From: Pseudomonadota bacterium
GTDB taxonomy: Bacteria; Pseudomonadota; Gammaproteobacteria; Steroidobacterales; Steroidobacteraceae
NCBI GenBank assembly: GCA_023391335.1
Contig: JAEWBG010000038.1
Coordinates: forward strand, 1 to 64,000
Direction of reading: 5' to 3'
DNA: 64,000 nucleotides
A program made the translations under genes and the position numbers. Within the stretch, counting starts at the first letter, position 1; each line of letters begins with the position of its first letter. Below the pieces are notes generated by a model. The model made no database searches. It saw only the letters and a list, made by a program, of their open reading frames with translations, and had not been told where the DNA came from. Below, in pieces: positions 33,284-42,729 of this stretch.

Positions 33284-33618
33284 CAGCAGCTCTGCGGGCA
33301 ACTCGGAAGGCACGTCCCTGTTGCGCTCCAATGGGGTTGTATTGGGTAAAACCGATCGGGATGCTAGCAACGAGGACGTCGGTAAAAAGGTGACCCGTGT
33401 CTAATCACGCCGCACCCTTTAGACGCGTTACGTCGAACTATGCACTCGTTCTCATTCGGCCCCCAATACGGACTTGGGCCGATAGCGCTCGGTCAACGCT
33501 CAGCCGCTAGCCCGGTTCCGCAAAAACTGCATACAAAGGCCTGCGGTTTGCATTGCTCCACCCCCTCCCTTAGTCCAAAATGCGCGGCCTTCAATTCCGG
33601 GGACATGGGAACGAGCGG
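33284..33618. other. 335-base divergent spacer between cpdA and tkt
   Basis: No credible gene or array. It includes a frame open to 33580 ahead of tkt with its own ATG, but the canonical transketolase start is 33619. No clear promoter by eye. Confidence 0.55.
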
Positions 33619-35631
33619 ATGACCAAAGATCGGCGAAGAGTACTGGCGAATGCGATTCGTGCATTGGCCATGGATGCGGTTCAGAAGGCCAATTCCGGTC
33701 ACCCCGGCATGCCGATGGGCATGGCGGACATCGCCGAAGTGCTGTGGAACGACCACCTCAAACACAATCCCGCGAATCCCACTTGGGCCAATCGCGATCG
33801 TTTCATCCTCTCTAACGGCCACGGTTCGATGTTGCTTTATGCACTGTTGAACTTGAGCGGCTATCCCTTGCCGATGGATCAGCTCAAAGCGTTCCGCCAA
33901 TTCGGTTCGCACACGGCCGGGCATCCCGAGCACGACAACCATATCGGCATCGAAACCACCACCGGTCCGCTGGGCCAAGGCCTGGCCAACTCGGTCGGTT
34001 TCGCGCTTGCTGAAAAGCTGCTCGCTGCTGAATTCAATCGTCCTGGCCACACCGTCGTCGATCACAACACTTATGTGTTCCTGGGCGATGGCTGCTTGAT
34101 GGAAGGCGTTTCGCATGAAGCCTGCTCTCTCGCCGGCACCTGGAAGCTCGGCAAGCTAATCGCCTTCTACGACGACAACGGCATCTCGATCGACGGCGAA
34201 GTGCATGGTTGGTTCACCGATAACACGCCGAAGCGATTCGAGGCCTATGGCTGGCATGTGATCCCAGGTGTCGACGGTCACGATGCGGATGCGATTGAAG
34301 CGGCCATTAAGAAAGCGAAAGCTGAAACGGATAAGCCAACTTTGATCTGCTGCAAGACGATCATCGGCTGGGGTGCGCCCAACAAGCAGGGCACTGAAGC
34401 GACTCACGGCGCGGCGCTCGGTGCTGACGAAGTGGCTGCCGCGCGCAAGTTCCTAAATTGGTCGTACGAGCCGTTCGTGATCCCAGACGACATCCGCAAG
34501 GATTGGGACGCGCACGAACGTGGCGCCAAGCGAGAGCATGAGTGGAAGGCCGCGTTCGATAAATATCGCGCCGCATTTCCCGATCTGGCACGCGAGTTCG
34601 AGCGCCGCATGAAAGGCGAGTTGCCGAGCAACTTCGCAGAGGTGGTTCGCGAATACGTCGGCCAAGTGTCGCAAGCGACCAATGCATTGGCTTCGCGTCA
34701 GTCGTCGCAGGCTGCGCTCAACGCCTACGGGCCCAAGGTGCCTGAACTGCTGGGCGGCTCGGCGGATCTCACCGGTTCCAACAACACGAATCGCAAGGAC
34801 TCGCGTGCGATCACGGGTGACGATCCAAGCGGCAACTACTTGCACTACGGTGTTCGCGAGTTCGGCATGTCCGCGATCATGAACGGCATCGCGTTGCACG
34901 GCGGCTTCATTCCGTACGGCGGCACGTTCCTCGTGTTCTCTGATTACGCACGCAATGCAATGCGTATGTCGGCGCTGATGAAACAGCGCGTCATTTACGT
35001 GATGACCCACGATTCGATCGGATTGGGCGAAGACGGCCCGACGCACCAGCCCATCGAACACGTGCCGAGCTTACGTTTGATTCCGAATATGACGGTGTGG
35101 CGTCCATGCGATTCCACTGAAACCGCGGTCGCATGGGCGGATTCGATCGAGCGTCGTGACGGGCCGAGCACGCTGGCTCTGACGCGTCAGGCGATGCCGC
35201 CGCAGCCGCGCACGGCAGAGCAGATCGCGAACATTCGTCGGGGTGGCTACGTGCTGAAGGATTGCGAAGGCACGCCCGAGGCCATCCTGATCGCGACCGG
35301 CTCGGAAGTTTCCGTTGCAGTCGATGCGGCGAACGCGCTGCAGCAAAAGGGCCGCCGCGTCCGCGTCGTTTCGATGCCGTCTACAAATGTCTTCGAGAGT
35401 CAGGACGAAGGCTATCGCGAACAAGTGTTGCCTCGTGCTGTCGAAGCTCGCGTAGCGGTTGAAGCTGCGGCGCCTGGCACTTGGTGGCGGTACGTCGGCA
35501 CCAAAGGCGCGGTGGTTGGCATGAACAGCTTCGGCGCCTCAGGCGTCGCCAAGGATCTCTTCAAACACTTCGGCTTCACCGCTGAGAACGTGGCCAATAC
35601 GGTTGAGCGAGTGCTCGGCGCGAAGGCCTGA
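33619..35631 (+). CDS. tkt: transketolase
   Basis: 670 aa. It moves two-carbon units between sugar phosphates in the pentose phosphate pathway, using thiamine diphosphate and Mg. Signature HPGMPMGMADIAEVLW (N-terminal), ThDP site GDGCLMEGVSHEA, and the transketolase-2 motif GLGEDGPTHQPIEH are intact. I chose ATG 33619 (MTKDRRRVLANAIR) with GAG at 33612; ATG 33580 adds 13 atypical residues. It leads tkt-gap-pgk-pyk on one strand. Confidence 0.96.
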   Translation: MTKDRRRVLANAIRALAMDAVQKANSGHPGMPMGMADIAEVLWNDHLKHNPANPTWANRDRFILSNGHGSMLLYALLNLSGYPLPMDQLKAFRQFGSHTAGHPEHDNHIGIETTTGPLGQGLANSVGFALAEKLLAAEFNRPGHTVVDHNTYVFLGDGCLMEGVSHEACSLAGTWKLGKLIAFYDDNGISIDGEVHGWFTDNTPKRFEAYGWHVIPGVDGHDADAIEAAIKKAKAETDKPTLICCKTIIGWGAPNKQGTEATHGAALGADEVAAARKFLNWSYEPFVIPDDIRKDWDAHERGAKREHEWKAAFDKYRAAFPDLAREFERRMKGELPSNFAEVVREYVGQVSQATNALASRQSSQAALNAYGPKVPELLGGSADLTGSNNTNRKDSRAITGDDPSGNYLHYGVREFGMSAIMNGIALHGGFIPYGGTFLVFSDYARNAMRMSALMKQRVIYVMTHDSIGLGEDGPTHQPIEHVPSLRLIPNMTVWRPCDSTETAVAWADSIERRDGPSTLALTRQAMPPQPRTAEQIANIRRGGYVLKDCEGTPEAILIATGSEVSVAVDAANALQQKGRRVRVVSMPSTNVFESQDEGYREQVLPRAVEARVAVEAAAPGTWWRYVGTKGAVVGMNSFGASGVAKDLFKHFGFTAENVANTVERVLGAKA

Positions 35632-35671
35632 GGTTTGTGACGAGTTTTTGTTAGTCCCGCTGTTTCTGAAA

Positions 35672-35740
35672 GCTACAGGTGACAGCCCAGTGCCAAGCAC
35701 GTTTCGGGTCACAGCCTTCGGCCTACAGCCTACAGCCTAT
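35672..35740. repeat. heptad array (CCTACAG) between tkt and gap
   Basis: Regular 7-base units (CCTACAG, with GTCACAG and CCTTCGG variants) at 35707-35740, and weaker same-sense units (GCTACAG, GTGACAG) at 35672-35688. Here the two parts appear to be direct rather than inverted. The gap Shine-Dalgarno AGAGG follows at 35745. Confidence 0.75.
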
Positions 35741-35757
35741 TTTTAGAGGTAATTGAG

Positions 35758-36756
35758 ATGCCTATTAAGGTTGGTATTAACGGGTTCGGTCGCATCGGGC
35801 GCATGGTGTTTCGTGCGGCCGTGCAGAATTTTCCGGAAGTCGAGATCGTAGGCATCAACGATCTGCTCGAGCCGGACTATCTGGCCTACATGCTGAAATA
35901 CGATTCCGTGCACGGACGGTTCAAGGGCGATGTGTCGGTCGACGGCAATACGTTGGTGGTCAATGGCAAGAAGATCCGTCTCAGCGCCGTCAAAGATCCG
36001 GCTGAACTGAAGTGGGGCGAAGTGGGCGCAGACATCGTCGTCGAATCGACGGGATTGTTCCTCACGAAAGAGACCGCGCAGAAGCACATCGCTGCCGGTG
36101 CCAAGAAAGTGATTATGTCGGCGCCGTCGAAGGACGACACACCGATGTTCGTCTTCGGCGTCAACGACAAGACCTACGCGGGTCAGACGATCATCTCCAA
36201 CGCGTCATGCACGACCAACTGCTTGGCGCCGATTGCCAAGGTGTTAAACGACAGCTTCGGGATCAAGCGCGGACTGATGACGACGGTGCACGCCGCCACG
36301 GCGACTCAGAAGACCGTTGACGGCCCATCGAACAAGGATTGGCGCGGTGGTCGCGGCATCCTCGAGAACATCATTCCGTCGTCCACCGGCGCTGCAAAAG
36401 CCGTGGGTGTCGTCATTCCAGAACTGAACAAGAAACTGACGGGTATGGCGTTCCGCGTGCCGACATCCGACGTTTCAGTGGTGGATCTGACGGTTGAGTT
36501 GAAGCAAGAAACGACCTACGAGCAGATCTGCAAAGCAATGAAGGCTGCATCTGAAGGCGCGATGAAGGGCGTGCTCGGATACACGGAAGAGAAAGTGGTG
36601 GCCACCGATTTCCGCGGCGATGCACGGACCTCGATCTTCGACGCGGAAGCTGGAATCGCGCTCGACGGTACCTTCGTGAAGGTCGTTTCGTGGTACGACA
36701 ACGAATGGGGTTATTCGAACAAGGTTCTGGAGATGGCTCGCGTCATTGCGAAGTAA
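35758..36756 (+). CDS. gap: glyceraldehyde-3-phosphate dehydrogenase (type I)
   Basis: 332 aa. Catalytic Cys151 in SNASCTTNCLAP; N-terminal GINGFGRIGR; INDL with an acidic Asp at the adenosine-ribose position, which favours NAD over NADP. C-terminal WYDNEWGYSNK is canonical. AGAGG before the ATG. Middle of the tkt-gap-pgk-pyk run. Works in glycolysis and, reversibly, in gluconeogenesis. Confidence 0.97.
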   Translation: MPIKVGINGFGRIGRMVFRAAVQNFPEVEIVGINDLLEPDYLAYMLKYDSVHGRFKGDVSVDGNTLVVNGKKIRLSAVKDPAELKWGEVGADIVVESTGLFLTKETAQKHIAAGAKKVIMSAPSKDDTPMFVFGVNDKTYAGQTIISNASCTTNCLAPIAKVLNDSFGIKRGLMTTVHAATATQKTVDGPSNKDWRGGRGILENIIPSSTGAAKAVGVVIPELNKKLTGMAFRVPTSDVSVVDLTVELKQETTYEQICKAMKAASEGAMKGVLGYTEEKVVATDFRGDARTSIFDAEAGIALDGTFVKVVSWYDNEWGYSNKVLEMARVIAK

Positions 36757-36775
36757 CGCGGACCGCGTAGCGATC

Positions 36776-36869
36776 GGCCACTGGCCAGCTGGCTAAACGA
36801 CCATCTGGCCGGGGGGCTGATCGCCCTCAAGCCTCTTCTCTCTTCAACCGGCTGGTTCGCTAGCCGGTT
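36776..36869. repeat. degenerate heptad-type inverted array and hairpin before pgk
   Basis: GGCCACT/GGCCAGC-like units near 36776 face, in opposite sense, CTAGCCG-like units near 36850-36869. The right half contains a perfect 8-bp hairpin (AACCGGCT, loop of 8) at 36846-36869. Periodicity is weaker than in the other arrays, so its membership is tentative. Confidence 0.5.
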
Positions 36870-36889
36870 GTCTCGATTCTGGAGCTTCC

Positions 36890-38068
36890 ATGCCAATTCT
36901 CCGCATGACCGATCTTGATTTGCGCGGCAAGCGCGTACTGATCCGCGAGGATCTCAACGTGCCGGTGCAGAACGGCGTAGTGACGTCGGATGCGCGTATT
37001 CGTGCATCGCTACCGACGATTCAAGCTGCAAAGAACGCGGGTGCGCGCGTGATCGTCATGTCGCACTTGGGCCGTCCTGAAGAAGGCGTCTACAACGAGG
37101 AGTTCTCGATGGCGCCGGTTGCGCAGCGGCTCTCGGAGTTGCTCGGCTTCAAGGTGCGTCTGGAGAAGAATTGGCTGGACGGCGTCGAGTGCGGCGTCGG
37201 CGAAGTCGTCCTCGTCGAGAACGTGCGTTTCAACAAGGGCGAGAAAAAGGACAAAGAGGATCTTGCCAAGAAGATGGCCGCACTGTGCGATGTATATGTC
37301 ATGGACGCATTCGGTACGTCGCATCGTGCCGAAGCCAGCACTCATGGCGTCGGCAAATTCGCGCCCGTTGCATGCGCTGGTCCATTGTTGATGAACGAAC
37401 TCGAAGCGCTCGAGAAGGCATTGGAAAAGCCGAAGCGTCCGCTAGTCGCGATCGTCGCGGGCTCAAAGGTCTCGACGAAGCTGACAGTCCTCGAGAGCTT
37501 GTTGACGAAGGTCGACAAGTTGATCGTCGGCGGTGGCATCGCGAACACGTTCCTGGCTGCGCAAGGTCACAAAGTCGGCAAGTCGCTGATCGAAGCAGAC
37601 ATGATCGATATCGCGAAAGGCCTTCTCGCCAAATCGAAAGAACTCAACGTCGACATTCCGCTGCCTACAGACGTGGTCGTTGCCAAAGAATTCTCGGCGA
37701 ACGCCGAAGCCGATGTGAAGTCGATCAGCAGCGTCGGTGCCGATGAAATGATTCTCGACATCGGCCCGGACACCGCTCAGCGTTTCGCACAGCTGCTTCA
37801 AGGGGCAGGCTCCGTCGTGTGGAACGGTCCTGTCGGCGTGTTCGAATTCGATCAATTCGGCGAGGGCACTCGTACGCTTGCGCAAGCCATTGCCAAGAGT
37901 CCTGCATTCTCGATCGCAGGCGGCGGCGATACCCTGGCCGCCATCGAGAAGTACGGCGTGGAAGAAGACATCTCCTATATCTCGACCGGCGGTGGTGCAT
38001 TCCTCGAATTCTTGGAAGGCAAGAAGTTGCCGGCCGTCGCGATGCTCGAAGAACGCAGCAACAAGTAG
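36890..38068 (+). CDS. pgk: phosphoglycerate kinase
   Basis: 392 aa. It makes ATP and 3-phosphoglycerate from 1,3-bisphosphoglycerate. Signature RVLIREDLNVPVQNG, MSHLGRPEEG (substrate Arg/His), the Lys-rich GEKKDKEDLAKKMAAL, and C-terminal STGGGAFLEFLEGK (nucleotide loop) are present. Length is normal for bacterial Pgk. Follows gap after 133 bases that contain a hairpin. Confidence 0.97.
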   Translation: MPILRMTDLDLRGKRVLIREDLNVPVQNGVVTSDARIRASLPTIQAAKNAGARVIVMSHLGRPEEGVYNEEFSMAPVAQRLSELLGFKVRLEKNWLDGVECGVGEVVLVENVRFNKGEKKDKEDLAKKMAALCDVYVMDAFGTSHRAEASTHGVGKFAPVACAGPLLMNELEALEKALEKPKRPLVAIVAGSKVSTKLTVLESLLTKVDKLIVGGGIANTFLAAQGHKVGKSLIEADMIDIAKGLLAKSKELNVDIPLPTDVVVAKEFSANAEADVKSISSVGADEMILDIGPDTAQRFAQLLQGAGSVVWNGPVGVFEFDQFGEGTRTLAQAIAKSPAFSIAGGGDTLAAIEKYGVEEDISYISTGGGAFLEFLEGKKLPAVAMLEERSNK

Positions 38069-38084
38069 TCCGCGTTCGCCTGCT

Positions 38085-38119
38085 ATTCACTACCCGCAAG
38101 TCACTAGCCACTTCTAATC
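38085..38119. repeat. heptad array (AGTCACT) directly before pyk
   Basis: Five 7-base units (ATTCACT, AGTCACT, AGCCACT type) end four bases before the pyk ATG. They occupy the place of the ribosome-binding site, and no purine-rich Shine-Dalgarno is visible in the 20 bases upstream of the start. A similar sequence in the same orientation precedes kdsC. Confidence 0.8.
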
Positions 38120-38122
38120 TAT

Positions 38123-39556
38123 ATGCTTCGACGAACGAAGATCCTCACGACGCTCGGTCCGGCCACTGACAATCCCAAGGTTCTCACCGAGCTGATCCGC
38201 GCCGGCGCCGACGTCGTGCGCGTGAACTTCTCGCATGGCGAGCCGGAGTTTCATGCGAAGCGCGTGCAGATGGTGCGGCAGGCTGCAGAGGAGGTTGGCA
38301 AATGGGTTGCCATCCTCGGCGACTTGCAGGGCCCGAAGATCCGTATCGATCGCTTTGTCGACGGCAAGATCTTTTTGAACGAGGGCGAACCGTTCACGTT
38401 GGATGTGTCGCTGGATCCGCGCGGCGGGACGCAGAAGAGCGTGGGCGTTGCGTACAAAGAATTGCCGAAGGATGTGCGAGCTGGCGACACGCTGTTGCTG
38501 AATGACGGCCTCATCGTTCTTGAGGTCGACAAGGTCGACGGGCCGCGAATCGAGACGCATGTCGTCGTCGGCGGCGAGCTGTCGGACAAGAAGGGCATCA
38601 ACAAGCAGGGCGGGGGGCTTTCCGCGGGTGCGCTGACGGACAAAGATCGCGAAGACATCAAGCTCGCTGCGAGCTTGGGTGTCGACTACATGGCAGTGTC
38701 GTTCGCGCGCGATGGCGATGACATGATCGAAGCTCGCGATCTGTTGCGCAAAGCCGGCGGTCAGGGTCACTTGGTCGCGAAGATCGAACGCAGCGAAGCG
38801 CTCGTCAATTTGGATCGCATCATCGTCGAGAGCGATGCGGTCATGGTGGCGCGTGGCGACCTTGGAGTGGAAGTCGGTAACGCTGAACTCACGGGTCTGC
38901 AGAAGCACATCATCGCAGAGACGCGTAAGCGCAATCGTGTCGTGATCACCGCGACACAGATGATGGAGTCGATGATTACAAACCCGGTACCGACGCGGGC
39001 GGAAGTGTCGGACGTCGCGAATGCAGTGATGGATGGCACCGATGCCGTGATGCTTTCGGGCGAGAGCGCAGTCGGCAAGTATCCGGTCAAAGCCGTGCAG
39101 GCAATGGCGCAGGTCATCTTGGGTGCGGAGAAGTACGAGGCATCGCATTCGCCGATCGTGCATCGAAGCGAAGGCGGGATGTGGGAAAAGACAGACGAGG
39201 CCATCGCCAAGGCCGTCATGTACACCGCGAATCACTTGAAGGTGAAGGCGATCGTTGCGCTGACGGAGTCGGGCTCTACGCCACTCTGGATGTCGCGCAT
39301 CCGCGCGGACATCCCGATTTACGCGTTCACACGTCACGAAGAAACGCGTCGTCGTGTGATGCTTTATCGCGGTGTGTATCCCGTGACCTTCGATATCACC
39401 CACACCAACGCGCAATTGCTCTACGCCGATATCTTCAAGCTCATGCTGAAAATGGGCATGGTGGATCAGGGCGATCGCATCATTCTCACGAAGGGTGAAT
39501 TGTCGGGTGTATCCGGCAAGACCAATGCGATGAAGATCCTCGAGGTGAAGGCGTAA
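38123..39556 (+). CDS. pyk: pyruvate kinase
   Basis: 477 aa. Converts phosphoenolpyruvate and ADP to pyruvate and ATP. RTKILTTLGPA at the N-terminus, VARGDLGVEV and the TQMMESM segment are canonical; the active-site lysine is in LVAKIERSEALVN. The C-terminal allosteric domain is present. The start is fixed by the family (MLRRTKILTT), so the lack of a Shine-Dalgarno is real. A GC-rich hairpin follows. No fructose-bisphosphate aldolase gene follows, unlike in many relatives. Confidence 0.96.
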   Translation: MLRRTKILTTLGPATDNPKVLTELIRAGADVVRVNFSHGEPEFHAKRVQMVRQAAEEVGKWVAILGDLQGPKIRIDRFVDGKIFLNEGEPFTLDVSLDPRGGTQKSVGVAYKELPKDVRAGDTLLLNDGLIVLEVDKVDGPRIETHVVVGGELSDKKGINKQGGGLSAGALTDKDREDIKLAASLGVDYMAVSFARDGDDMIEARDLLRKAGGQGHLVAKIERSEALVNLDRIIVESDAVMVARGDLGVEVGNAELTGLQKHIIAETRKRNRVVITATQMMESMITNPVPTRAEVSDVANAVMDGTDAVMLSGESAVGKYPVKAVQAMAQVILGAEKYEASHSPIVHRSEGGMWEKTDEAIAKAVMYTANHLKVKAIVALTESGSTPLWMSRIRADIPIYAFTRHEETRRRVMLYRGVYPVTFDITHTNAQLLYADIFKLMLKMGMVDQGDRIILTKGELSGVSGKTNAMKILEVKA

Positions 39557-39584
39557 GCGCCTTTGTCCGCATCGATTCGAATCG

Positions 39585-39607
39585 GGGCGCCCCATTCGCG
39601 GGCGCCC
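39585..39607. terminator. GC-rich hairpin after pyk
   Basis: GGGCGCCC at 39585-39592 is repeated at 39600-39607; the word is self-complementary, so the copies pair with each other across 7 bases. No T-run follows. A plausible 3' end for the glycolytic run. Confidence 0.5.
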
Positions 39608-39647
39608 AATATTCGCCTCTGAGCTTTTCTGAGCTGGCTTAAGCTCG

Positions 39648-42023
39648 ATGCGCCTCCTGAAGTACGTTGCTGGCGCACTCTTCATTCTCCTCGTTGTTGC
39701 CGCCTCGCTGGTCTACTTCACATTCCGCGCGAGCCTTCCCCAAATCAGCGGGACATTGGCGCAAGCTGAACTCGCATCGCCCGCAACCGTAGAGCGCGAT
39801 TCGTACGGCGCACCGACGATTCGAGCCAAGACACGCGCGGATCTCGCCTTTGCGACGGGCGTCGCTCATGCCCAAGATCGATTCTTTCAGATGGATCTGA
39901 TGCGACGCGCGGCGGCTGGAGAGCTGGCGGAATTGTTGGGGCCGGCCGTGCTTGAAACCGACAAGCATTTGCGGATCCACGGCTTTCGATACGTCGCGCG
40001 ACAGGTACTGCGCGATGCATCGGACGAACAGCGTCGCTGGATCGACGCGTACGTCGCGGGGGTGAACTTCGCGCTCGCTCACGCGCGCTCGCGCCCGTGG
40101 GAATACCTGTTGCTGCGGCAGCAGCCTCGCGCGTGGAGTGCGGAAGACTGTTTGCTGGTCGCTTTTTCGATGTATTTGGATCTCAACGATTCCAACGGTG
40201 CCAAGGAAGTTGCCAATGCGCAGTTGCGAGCGAGTCTTCCGCCGCAGCTGTACGCGTTCATCCATCCGCCGGGGACTGAGTGGGATGCGCCGCTTTCAGG
40301 AGGTGTATGGCGAGGCGCAAAAATTCCCGGAAGCGATGTCATCGACCTCCGGCACACGAACGCGAAACTCGCACGTGTCGAGTCATTCGAAGATCCAGAT
40401 GTACTTGGAAGTAATAACTGGGCAGTGGCGGGAACGCATACGGCAGATGGCGCGGCGTTGCTCGCAAGCGATATGCACTTGCCGCTGCGCCTGCCGAACG
40501 TGTGGTATCAGGCTCGATTGATCGTCGAGGCCAACGGAGCCGATCGACGAGATCTGACCGGTGTGACGCTGCCCGGTCTGCCGCTACTGATCGCAGGGAG
40601 TAACGGTCGCGTCGCATGGAGCTATACCAATAGCTACGGCGATTGGACAGACGTGGCCGTTGTCGAAGCCGATCCTTTGAGTTCGGATCGCTATCTCACA
40701 CCGGACGGGCCGGAGCCGTTCACAGTTCGTCACGAACGCATCGATGTGCGTGGCGGACAACCGCACTCGGTTGAAGTGAAGGCGACGCGTTGGGGGCCTG
40801 TTGTCGCGCGCGATGCGAGTCATCATGACTTGGCGCTAGCTTGGACCGCGCATTCCTCGCGAGCGACGAATCTCAACTTGTTTGCCTTCGAATCCGCTAC
40901 TTCCGTCGAAGAGCTGCTGCAACTGGCGAATCGCGGTGGCGGTCCTGTTCAGAACGTCATTGCAGCCGATTCTCAAGGCCACATCGGCTGGACCTTGATG
41001 GGTCAAATCCCAATTCGAGGAGACTACGACAGTTCTGTCCCGTCATCGTGGAGCGCTTCGGGTTCTGGATGGCAAGGATGGCTCGCGCCCGAGGCGTACC
41101 CGCGAATCATCGATCCATCTTCGGGCCGCTTATGGACTGCAAACGCGCGCACGTTGGAAGTCGAGCGGCTCGCTGCCTTGCTGGGTGATGGTGGATTCGA
41201 TCTGGGTGCGCGTGCAGCTCAGATTCGCGACGACTTGTTTGCGCTGCCGAGTGCGACGCGCGAAGACATGGCCAAGATCCAACTGGATGATCGTGCCTTG
41301 TTTCTCACGCGATGGCATGACTTGCTGTTGGATCTTTTGACTGATGAGGCGGTAGCGCATAGCGATCTTCGTCGGCGCGCAAAAAATGCGGTGAGGGATT
41401 GGTCGGGGCGAGCGGTGGCCGGTGATGTCGGCTATCGGATCGTGCGCGCGTTTCGCATGCGCGTACGCGACGAGGTGTATTCGTGGCTGACTGCAGCGGC
41501 GCGGGAGCAATTCCCAGAAGGCCAGTTTGCCCCCTCGGCCCAATTCGAAGGGCCGCTCTGGCAGATTGTCACTGAGCGGCCGGGCCATCTGTTGCCGAGC
41601 CGATTCTCATCGTGGGCCGATGCTTTGCTGGCGTCGCTCGATGCGACGCTAAGGGAGTTGGAAAAGGAGTGCGGCACGTTGGATGAGTGCACCTGGGGCA
41701 AAGCGAATACGCTCGCGATTCGCCACCCGCTGTCCGCTGCACTGCCGTTGGCGCGAGCATGGCTCGACATGCCGGAGGTCCCAGTCGATGGCGATACATG
41801 GATGCCGCGTGTGCAGGGCCCGAAGTTCGGCGCGTCAGAAAGGATGGTGATTTCGCCGGGCAAGGAGGCCGAAGCTCTATTCCAAATGCCAAGTGGCCCC
41901 GTGGATCATCCGCTCTCGCCGTTCTATGGTGCGGGCCACTCGGACTGGGTTAGCGGTAAGCCGCGACCGCTGCGACCCGGCGCGGCCATAGACGTGTTGA
42001 CGCTGACACCTGCGCCGCAATAG
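39648..42023 (+). CDS. penicillin acylase family N-terminal-nucleophile hydrolase
   Basis: 791 aa precursor. An N-terminal hydrophobic anchor or signal (LKYVAGALFILLVVAASLVYF) is followed by the alpha chain (RDSYGAPTIRAKTRADLAFATGVAHAQDRFFQMDLMRR). The autoprocessing site is Gly254-Ser255 in LGSNNWAVAG, where Ser255 becomes the free N-terminal nucleophile. Substrate may be an acylated amine, for example an acyl-homoserine lactone or beta-lactam; the family does not fix it. It follows pyk by about 90 bases and a hairpin, so it is probably a separate unit. Confidence 0.92.
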   Translation: MRLLKYVAGALFILLVVAASLVYFTFRASLPQISGTLAQAELASPATVERDSYGAPTIRAKTRADLAFATGVAHAQDRFFQMDLMRRAAAGELAELLGPAVLETDKHLRIHGFRYVARQVLRDASDEQRRWIDAYVAGVNFALAHARSRPWEYLLLRQQPRAWSAEDCLLVAFSMYLDLNDSNGAKEVANAQLRASLPPQLYAFIHPPGTEWDAPLSGGVWRGAKIPGSDVIDLRHTNAKLARVESFEDPDVLGSNNWAVAGTHTADGAALLASDMHLPLRLPNVWYQARLIVEANGADRRDLTGVTLPGLPLLIAGSNGRVAWSYTNSYGDWTDVAVVEADPLSSDRYLTPDGPEPFTVRHERIDVRGGQPHSVEVKATRWGPVVARDASHHDLALAWTAHSSRATNLNLFAFESATSVEELLQLANRGGGPVQNVIAADSQGHIGWTLMGQIPIRGDYDSSVPSSWSASGSGWQGWLAPEAYPRIIDPSSGRLWTANARTLEVERLAALLGDGGFDLGARAAQIRDDLFALPSATREDMAKIQLDDRALFLTRWHDLLLDLLTDEAVAHSDLRRRAKNAVRDWSGRAVAGDVGYRIVRAFRMRVRDEVYSWLTAAAREQFPEGQFAPSAQFEGPLWQIVTERPGHLLPSRFSSWADALLASLDATLRELEKECGTLDECTWGKANTLAIRHPLSAALPLARAWLDMPEVPVDGDTWMPRVQGPKFGASERMVISPGKEAEALFQMPSGPVDHPLSPFYGAGHSDWVSGKPRPLRPGAAIDVLTLTPAPQ

Positions 42024-42031
42024 CTACGTGT

Positions 42032-42592
42032 TTAGGACTTCTGCTTCTGCAATTCCTGCAGATCTTTCAATACCGACTGAGAGTGGCCCTTCGGTTCGAC
42101 GTCCGGGTAGTACTTGACGACACGGCCATCAGGATCGATCAAGAACGTTTCGCGCCGTGCCAATTCCATCGCCCCGAGATAGTTTTTCAGTACTCCATAC
42201 GTGCGTGCCGTTTCCTTCGATGGATCTGCCAACAAAGTGAACGGCAGGGTACGTTGATGCTTTTCCTTCAGGGCTTGCTCGAAGCGCTTGTGAGAGGCGA
42301 CGTCATCGACGCTGATCCCGAGAACCACCGCGCCCGCATCACGAAAGCCAAAGATGTTGTCGGTGAAGTCGCACGCTTCCTCAGTGCAGCCGGGGGTTTG
42401 ATCCTTGGGATAGAAGTAGAGCACGACCCACTTGCCGCGATAGTCTTTGAGTTCGTGCCACTTCCCGTTCTGATCTTGCAGTTTGAACGCAGGGGCGGCA
42501 CTGCCGATTCGAGGCACATCCGCATCGGCAACAAATGCCCAAAGTGCCAAGGCGAGCACGCCGAGTAGTTGGAAGGTCCGCAGAGATTTCAT
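42032..42592 (-). CDS. exported peroxiredoxin of the Bcp/PrxQ type
   Basis: 186 aa. A signal peptide (FQLLGVLALALWAFVADA) makes it periplasmic, unlike cytoplasmic Bcp. The peroxidatic motif is PKDQTPGCTEEACDF: the peroxidatic Cys and a resolving Cys five residues later, as in 1-helix PrxQ. It reduces peroxides with thioredoxin-like partners; the exported thioredoxin-like protein at 9.6 kb is a speculative partner. It is convergent with the penicillin acylase gene (8 bases between stops). Confidence 0.9.
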   Translation of the reverse strand: MKSLRTFQLLGVLALALWAFVADADVPRIGSAAPAFKLQDQNGKWHELKDYRGKWVVLYFYPKDQTPGCTEEACDFTDNIFGFRDAGAVVLGISVDDVASHKRFEQALKEKHQRTLPFTLLADPSKETARTYGVLKNYLGAMELARRETFLIDPDGRVVKYYPDVEPKGHSQSVLKDLQELQKQKS

Positions 42593-42729
42593 GGGTGCCC
42601 CTAAAAAGCGCGAGTGGCTACTGTGCCATACTACGCGCCGCCAAGAGTGTGGCCATTGCGCTGAACTCGCCCTTAATGCCTGTGTGATCTCCGACCATCA
42701 CTGCACCTGCTCGGCCACTCTTCCGCGTC

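Noticed and set aside
38114..39685. Minus-strand open frame of 523 codons over pyk
   Set aside because: The plus strand is a full pyruvate kinase; the antisense product is His/Arg/Asp-rich and matches nothing I know.
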